Below are positions 6,210-7,140 of a stretch of 7,140 nucleotides of DNA, piece by piece (the first letter of the stretch is position 1; each line of letters opens with the position of its first letter). The notes beneath the pieces are model-generated. The model did not search any database. It was not told where the DNA came from and saw only the letters and a program-made list of their open reading frames with translations. The stretch is taken from NCBI GenBank assembly GCA_049281195.1, contig JBAPRR010000261.1, positions 1 to 7,140 of the forward strand. Reading direction: 5' to 3'. Position numbers and translations under genes: made by a program. This DNA is from JBAPRR01 sp049281195. GTDB lineage: Bacteria > Actinomycetota > Acidimicrobiia > Acidimicrobiales > CAVXTF01.

Positions 6210-7140
6210 CTGCGACAGAGTCGCGTTCCGCAGAGTCGCAATCGGCTGAAGTGTCGGCGGTGCGAGGCGCACCTGCGGCCACCATTTTGGTTGTCGATGA
6301 CAATTCACAAAAGCGTTTCGCTCTGAAGGCTGCGTTGACTCCCCTCGGCTACCCCATCATCGAGGCCGGCTCCGGAATCGCTGCGCTGCGCTGTATCACT
6401 GCACAAGACTTTGCAGTCATCCTCCTCGACGTCTGCATGCCTCATATGGACGGATTCGAGACGGCAGCGCTCATCCGCCGCCGGAAGCAGTCCGAAATGA
6501 CTCCGATTATCTTCATTACGGCCTTTCGTGATGATGAGATCATCAAAGAAGATCACTACGCTCAAGGAGCCGTCGATTTCATATTCGCGCCGGTTGAGCC
6601 CAATGAGTTGCGCGCCAAGGTAAGCGTCTTCGCCAATCTGTTCGAGAAGGCAGAGATCCTTGCAAAACATGCCGCAGAGCAACAGGCCTCCGCCGACCAA
6701 TGGAGGCTGTTGAGTGACGCGGCGCCGGTCGGGATCTTTCAAACGGATCGCGAAGGCAGATACGTCTATACCAATCCGCGCTGGGCCGAGATAGTGAACA
6801 TCTCGTCGGCGGAGGCTGTGGGCCACACCTGGGACAACCTGACAGTTGTCGGACCTACCGGACGCGAGGTAGAGCGAATCCGGACACATGAGGCCGAGAC
6901 CGGAGAGAGATTCGAAATACTGGATCCCGGCCAGAGCTCTCACTTTGTGATCGTCACGTCCGTGTCTCTTCTTGATGGTAAAGGTGCTCCGGCGGGATTC
7001 GTAGGAACTGTCGCGGACGTGACCGCTGAGACCGAAGTAGAAGCCGCGATCTCAAAGGCCCGTGACAGCGCCGAGGACGCTTCCAGGATGAAATCTGACT
7101 TTCTGGCCAACATGAGCCACGAAATTCGCACGCCGATGAA
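6206..7140 (+). CDS. REC-PAS-histidine kinase, 3' partial
   Basis: The frame is open from GTG 6206 to the window end: 311 codons plus two bases. It starts inside the previous stop (GTGA), so it is cotranscribed with the poly-HAMP kinase. A Ser/Ala/Glu-rich head (1-24) precedes a receiver (about 25-145) with D31/D32 (LVVDDN), acceptor D75 (LLDVCMPHMDG) and T105. The position of the invariant lysine is A128 (FIFAPVEP). A helical Ala/Gln linker leads to a PAS domain (about 165-275: APVGIFQTDREGRYVYTNPRW through GFVGTVADVT), then the HisKA domain with SDFLANMSHEIRTPM and H305 (7118-7120). The sequence stops six residues after the histidine, so the ATPase domain and anything beyond are unseen. Such N-terminal receivers usually take phosphate from a partner kinase, and the neighbour is the obvious donor (inference). 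No transmembrane segment is visible. Confidence 0.92.
   Translation, partial: MTATESRSAESQSAEVSAVRGAPAATILVVDDNSQKRFALKAALTPLGYPIIEAGSGIAALRCITAQDFAVILLDVCMPHMDGFETAALIRRRKQSEMTPIIFITAFRDDEIIKEDHYAQGAVDFIFAPVEPNELRAKVSVFANLFEKAEILAKHAAEQQASADQWRLLSDAAPVGIFQTDREGRYVYTNPRWAEIVNISSAEAVGHTWDNLTVVGPTGREVERIRTHEAETGERFEILDPGQSSHFVIVTSVSLLDGKGAPAGFVGTVADVTAETEVEAAISKARDSAEDASRMKSDFLANMSHEIRTPM

Noticed and set aside
6305..6943. Long minus-strand open frame of 212 codons
   Set aside because: It is antisense to the REC-PAS part of the second kinase, whose + frame shows clear conserved motifs. The minus product has no recognisable domain.

Overview
The window is a dense, single-strand (+) signalling locus from a bacterium, most likely an actinobacterium. 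This is inferred from moderately high GC (roughly 55-60% by eye), GTG starts, start-stop overlaps and the look of the kinases; no phylogenetic marker is present, so the taxon is tentative. There are no RNA genes, mobile elements or CRISPR arrays.

Layout. (1) Positions 1-1209 hold the 3' part of a GGDEF-EAL cyclic-di-GMP enzyme, cut by the window start. (2) Its stop overlaps the start of a NarL/LuxR-type response regulator (1206-1907). (3) A 230-bp gap follows, with a GC hairpin just after that stop and inverted repeats nearer the next gene. (4) Positions 2138-3052 encode a protein with two receiver domains and no output domain; the second receiver is degenerate. (5) After 55 bp comes a 1033-residue soluble hybrid histidine kinase (3108-6209) with a poly-HAMP tower, GAF, coiled coil, HisKA, HATPase and C-terminal receiver. 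(6) Its stop overlaps the GTG start of a REC-PAS-histidine kinase (6206 onward), which the window cuts just after the H-box.

How they may work together (inference). The two kinases form a translationally coupled pair. The receivers of genes 3, 4 and 5 give several possible phosphotransfer steps, and the NarL regulator and the cyclic-di-GMP enzyme are candidate outputs. No HPt domain is visible; one could lie in the missing C-terminal part of gene 5 or elsewhere. The poly-HAMP kinase resembles fungal group III (Nik1/Os-1) kinases in its 92-residue repeats and recalls, from memory, the osmotic-stress kinase OsaA of Streptomyces.

The most notable signals are: two HAMP segments held at 47/50 identical residues although most of the shared codons differ synonymously; a pseudo-receiver fused to a normal receiver; an N-terminal receiver lacking its conserved lysine; and a cluster of small perfect hairpins across the leader and first codons of gene 3.
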